A stretch of 64,000 nucleotides of DNA from positions 1 through 64,000 of the forward strand of contig JASANC010002348.1 in NCBI GenBank assembly GCA_030248135.1, read 5' to 3'. Within the stretch, counting starts at the first letter, position 1, and every line of letters starts with the position of its first letter. The position numbers and the translations under genes were made by a program. Of the stretch, positions 62,501-64,000 are shown one piece after another. The stretch comes from Theristus sp. LFF4_11 (Eukaryota; Nematoda; Chromadorea; Monhysterida; Xyalidae). Below the pieces are notes generated by a model. That model was not told the DNA's origin. It saw nothing but the letters and a program-made list of their open reading frames with translations, and did no database searches.

Positions 62501-63931
62501 GTGTCAGACACTTGACCACTGGGGGCTAGACTTCACAAACGACTCAAATCAAGCCAGAAAATGGTACATAACAACCAGCCTGCTGTACATCTCCAAGAGA
62601 GGACACATCACAGGCGGGCTGAAAACAAACAGTGCGGCGGCGCATCACAGACACATGACGCATGTTCGGTTCGGTTCGACACATGTTTGAGCCGGAGGCT
62701 GCAATGACCTATTATGATGCTGCGCAACAGCACCTTTGTCTTGCAGCGCGTCCACGCAGCAAAGTCCGTCGGTGCGGTCGTCTGTTGCTGCGTGTGTGCG
62801 TGCTGCTGCTGCTCTTCATCGTCTTCCAGCGGCTCGATCGGTGGCGACGGGTCGTCAGCGTCAACGTCTTCCTTCGCTGGTTTACGGTTGAATTGCTGCC
62901 GAGCACTAGGCACGTGCTCAACTGATGAGCTCGCTTTCGGCGCACATTCGTCCATGCAGATGCAAATGAAACTGCACACAAGTTAGCACAACTTGTTTAC
63001 AGTTGAAACCACGAACGTGATGCAATTTGTTTCAGCATTCTTTCTGATTGACTGCATCACAGTGCTTGCATCAATGAGAGAGTAATTTAATAGCGGCCAA
63101 TCAGCCGATTGTCCATGATTTACAGTCTGACAGCAGCTGTGACGCACGGTGGAGGTGGGCTGCTGCTAGCAAGTCAAACAAATCACTGCCGATTCTTCAC
63201 GAAGGTTTCTTCCTGCAGGCTGCAGCTGAACGAAATTCACCTTGAGCAATCAGGCGCATGTAGACGGCCAGCACTGAGCAGTTTTTGTTCGTGGCGTTTC
63301 ACAGCCGCATCAACCTCTCGCTGCAGCTCGCTGCTCGCGATTTTCTTATCGAACGTCAAGCGTTCGTTCGTTTTGGACAAGATTTGACAGATTTTGTCCT
63401 TTTGTTCACACTGCGATTTGAGCTAAAAAAAACGAGTGTTGAACTTGAATTTGCATCATCGTTGAAAGGCGAGCCAGAAACAACCAGATAAGTTATGCAC
63501 TGACATTGGAAACTTGAGTTTTGAGAGTATCAATTTTTGCTGCTTTTTCCACGATTTGCTGCGCCATCGCATCCTTGACACGCTCGCGCGCTTTGCACTG
63601 TGCGCACATTTGATTGGCACCTAAACAAAAAAAACATTGGCAATATCAATTAATCCATGTAGTTGTTTGCTTTTGTTCACAGCCGATGTCAATGTGCGGA
63701 TGTCAAACGGAACAGACCGATGTACAATTTGTCGTGCAAGTCACGCTCCAACAAATACGAGTCTCGTTTCAGCACGTCACACTGTCTTGCTTCCGTCTCC
63801 AGTGCTTCTTGCAGTTTGCAAATCTCCGTCTCTTTCGTGTCGCACTGCTGTTGCAGCGTTTTGGCGCGTTTGTCCAGCTCTTTCAACAATGTCACCAGGC
63901 GCTTTTGCTCAGCCGATATTTTCTCCTCGCC
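59542..63931 (-). CDS. Long coiled-coil protein, 3' part (5' end beyond the window)
   Basis: Minus-strand exons that fit in phase: 63931-63718, 63620-63505, 63422-63275, 62971-62734, 61887-61609 (or ending at 61714), 60349-60218 and 59808-59542 (stop). A small exon between 63275 and 62971, possibly near 63215-63190, is needed to restore phase and was not settled. The first three exons are heptad-rich coiled coil (SAEQKRLVTLLKELDKRA, QQCDTKETEICKLQEALE, SQCEQKDKICQILSK) with a CAQCK pair between them. The middle is acidic, then Ser/Pro-rich (DDPSPPIEPLEDDEEQQQ, TPSESPPETPESG). Then come a Trp-rich segment (NPCWLKLQEDPNWLWSQIE) and a final coiled coil (RSEEDVDKVEQLTDELAE ... EVRNQEIEHLRNQMATL). 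It is likely a cytoplasmic scaffold or tether; the family is not recognised. Reading through exon 61887 would give an alternative C-terminus ending LVSTVLVFLLFGFG at 61567. Confidence 0.7.
60053..60151. mobile_element. Palindromic MITE (CATTCATGAA family), copy 5, TTAA-flanked
   Basis: Arms GCGGCATTCATAAAGCAGTA and TACCGGTTCATGAATGCACC around ATAGCTATG / CATGGCTACG. TTAA is present at both outer ends. It lies in the last intron of the coiled-coil gene. Confidence 0.7.
60404..61185. mobile_element. Non-autonomous hAT element (~782 bp), exact 8 bp target duplication
   Basis: The ends TAGGGTTGGCATGGTAAAAA and ATTTTGCCAACCCTA are flanked by ATTAGAAC at 60396 and 61186. Subterminal ACCGGTAAAAA repeats occur on both sides. 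It sits in an intron of the coiled-coil gene. The interior differs from the 54 and 56 kb elements, so it is a separate subfamily. Confidence 0.85.
62077..62347 (+). mobile_element. MITE, TATGGCCGA family, copy 3 (most complete)
   Basis: The ends TACGGTATGGCCGATTAAAC and the complement of ATTTATTCGGCCATACTGTA. TA is at both borders, as in Tc1/mariner insertions. It lies in an intron of the coiled-coil gene. Confidence 0.75.
62352..62410 (+). mobile_element. TGACGTCA MITE fragment
   Basis: TTCGAACGTGTACCGAAATGACG, then AATGCGCGTGTTTATCAGTTTGTCAA, matches the left end of the family with the octamer changed to TGACGTAA. The right half is missing. It lies directly beside the previous MITE. Confidence 0.45.
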
Positions 63932-64000
63932 CTGACACGAAAGAAAAACATAACGGTTCATGACAGCATTCTTTTTGAAGCTTGTTCAAATTCAACAAGA

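Overview
The window is nuclear DNA of a multicellular animal, most likely a nematode or close relative. Three observations suggest this: intron-rich genes whose acceptors end in TTTCAG/TTGCAG, gene families typical of nematodes (a DEG/ENaC channel, a PHA-4/FoxA factor, small six-cysteine secreted proteins resembling CPG4 domains), and a heavy load of DNA transposons. The species is not identifiable by eye. All gene models were spliced by hand from the sequence. Six of them keep phase across every proposed junction, and five of those six sum to a multiple of three from ATG to stop (1070, 323, 673, 151 and 158 codons; the receptor model, 458 codons, also does but its true start is less certain).

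Layout. 603-10020 (+) is a 15-exon DEG/ENaC channel with two LDL-receptor class A modules, a coding Gly/Thr/Asp minisatellite and a furin-like basic site. 10780-12471 (-) is a convergent three-exon kelch-repeat protein with a signal peptide. 12.5-20.9 kb is a transposon cluster dominated by four copies of a ~790 bp foldback element. 20915-24879 (-) is an eight-exon FoxA (PHA-4/HNF3 type) transcription factor. About 14 kb of mostly gene-free DNA lies upstream of it and holds a Helitron, a MITE and a perfect 221 bp tandem duplication. 38799-39657 (+) and 45670-47140 (+) are paralogous secreted six-cysteine proteins that flank a seven-exon ionotropic-receptor-like gene (40205-44864, +). 47551-48780 is a 73 bp satellite array. 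49.5-52.0 kb (-) has exons that look like the third intracellular loop and last membrane helices of a GPCR. 53.0-59.5 kb is mostly nested hAT, Helitron and SINE insertions. 59542-63931 (-) is the 3' part of a long coiled-coil protein that continues past the right edge.

There is no operon-like system. The noteworthy biology is repeat-driven gene remodelling. A minisatellite has copied a splice donor seven times. A SINE tail has grown to about 108 TTG units inside an intron. Several MITE families carry perfect CRE-like palindromes or near-perfect hairpins. hAT elements have exact 8 bp target duplications, and two Helitrons have textbook ends.
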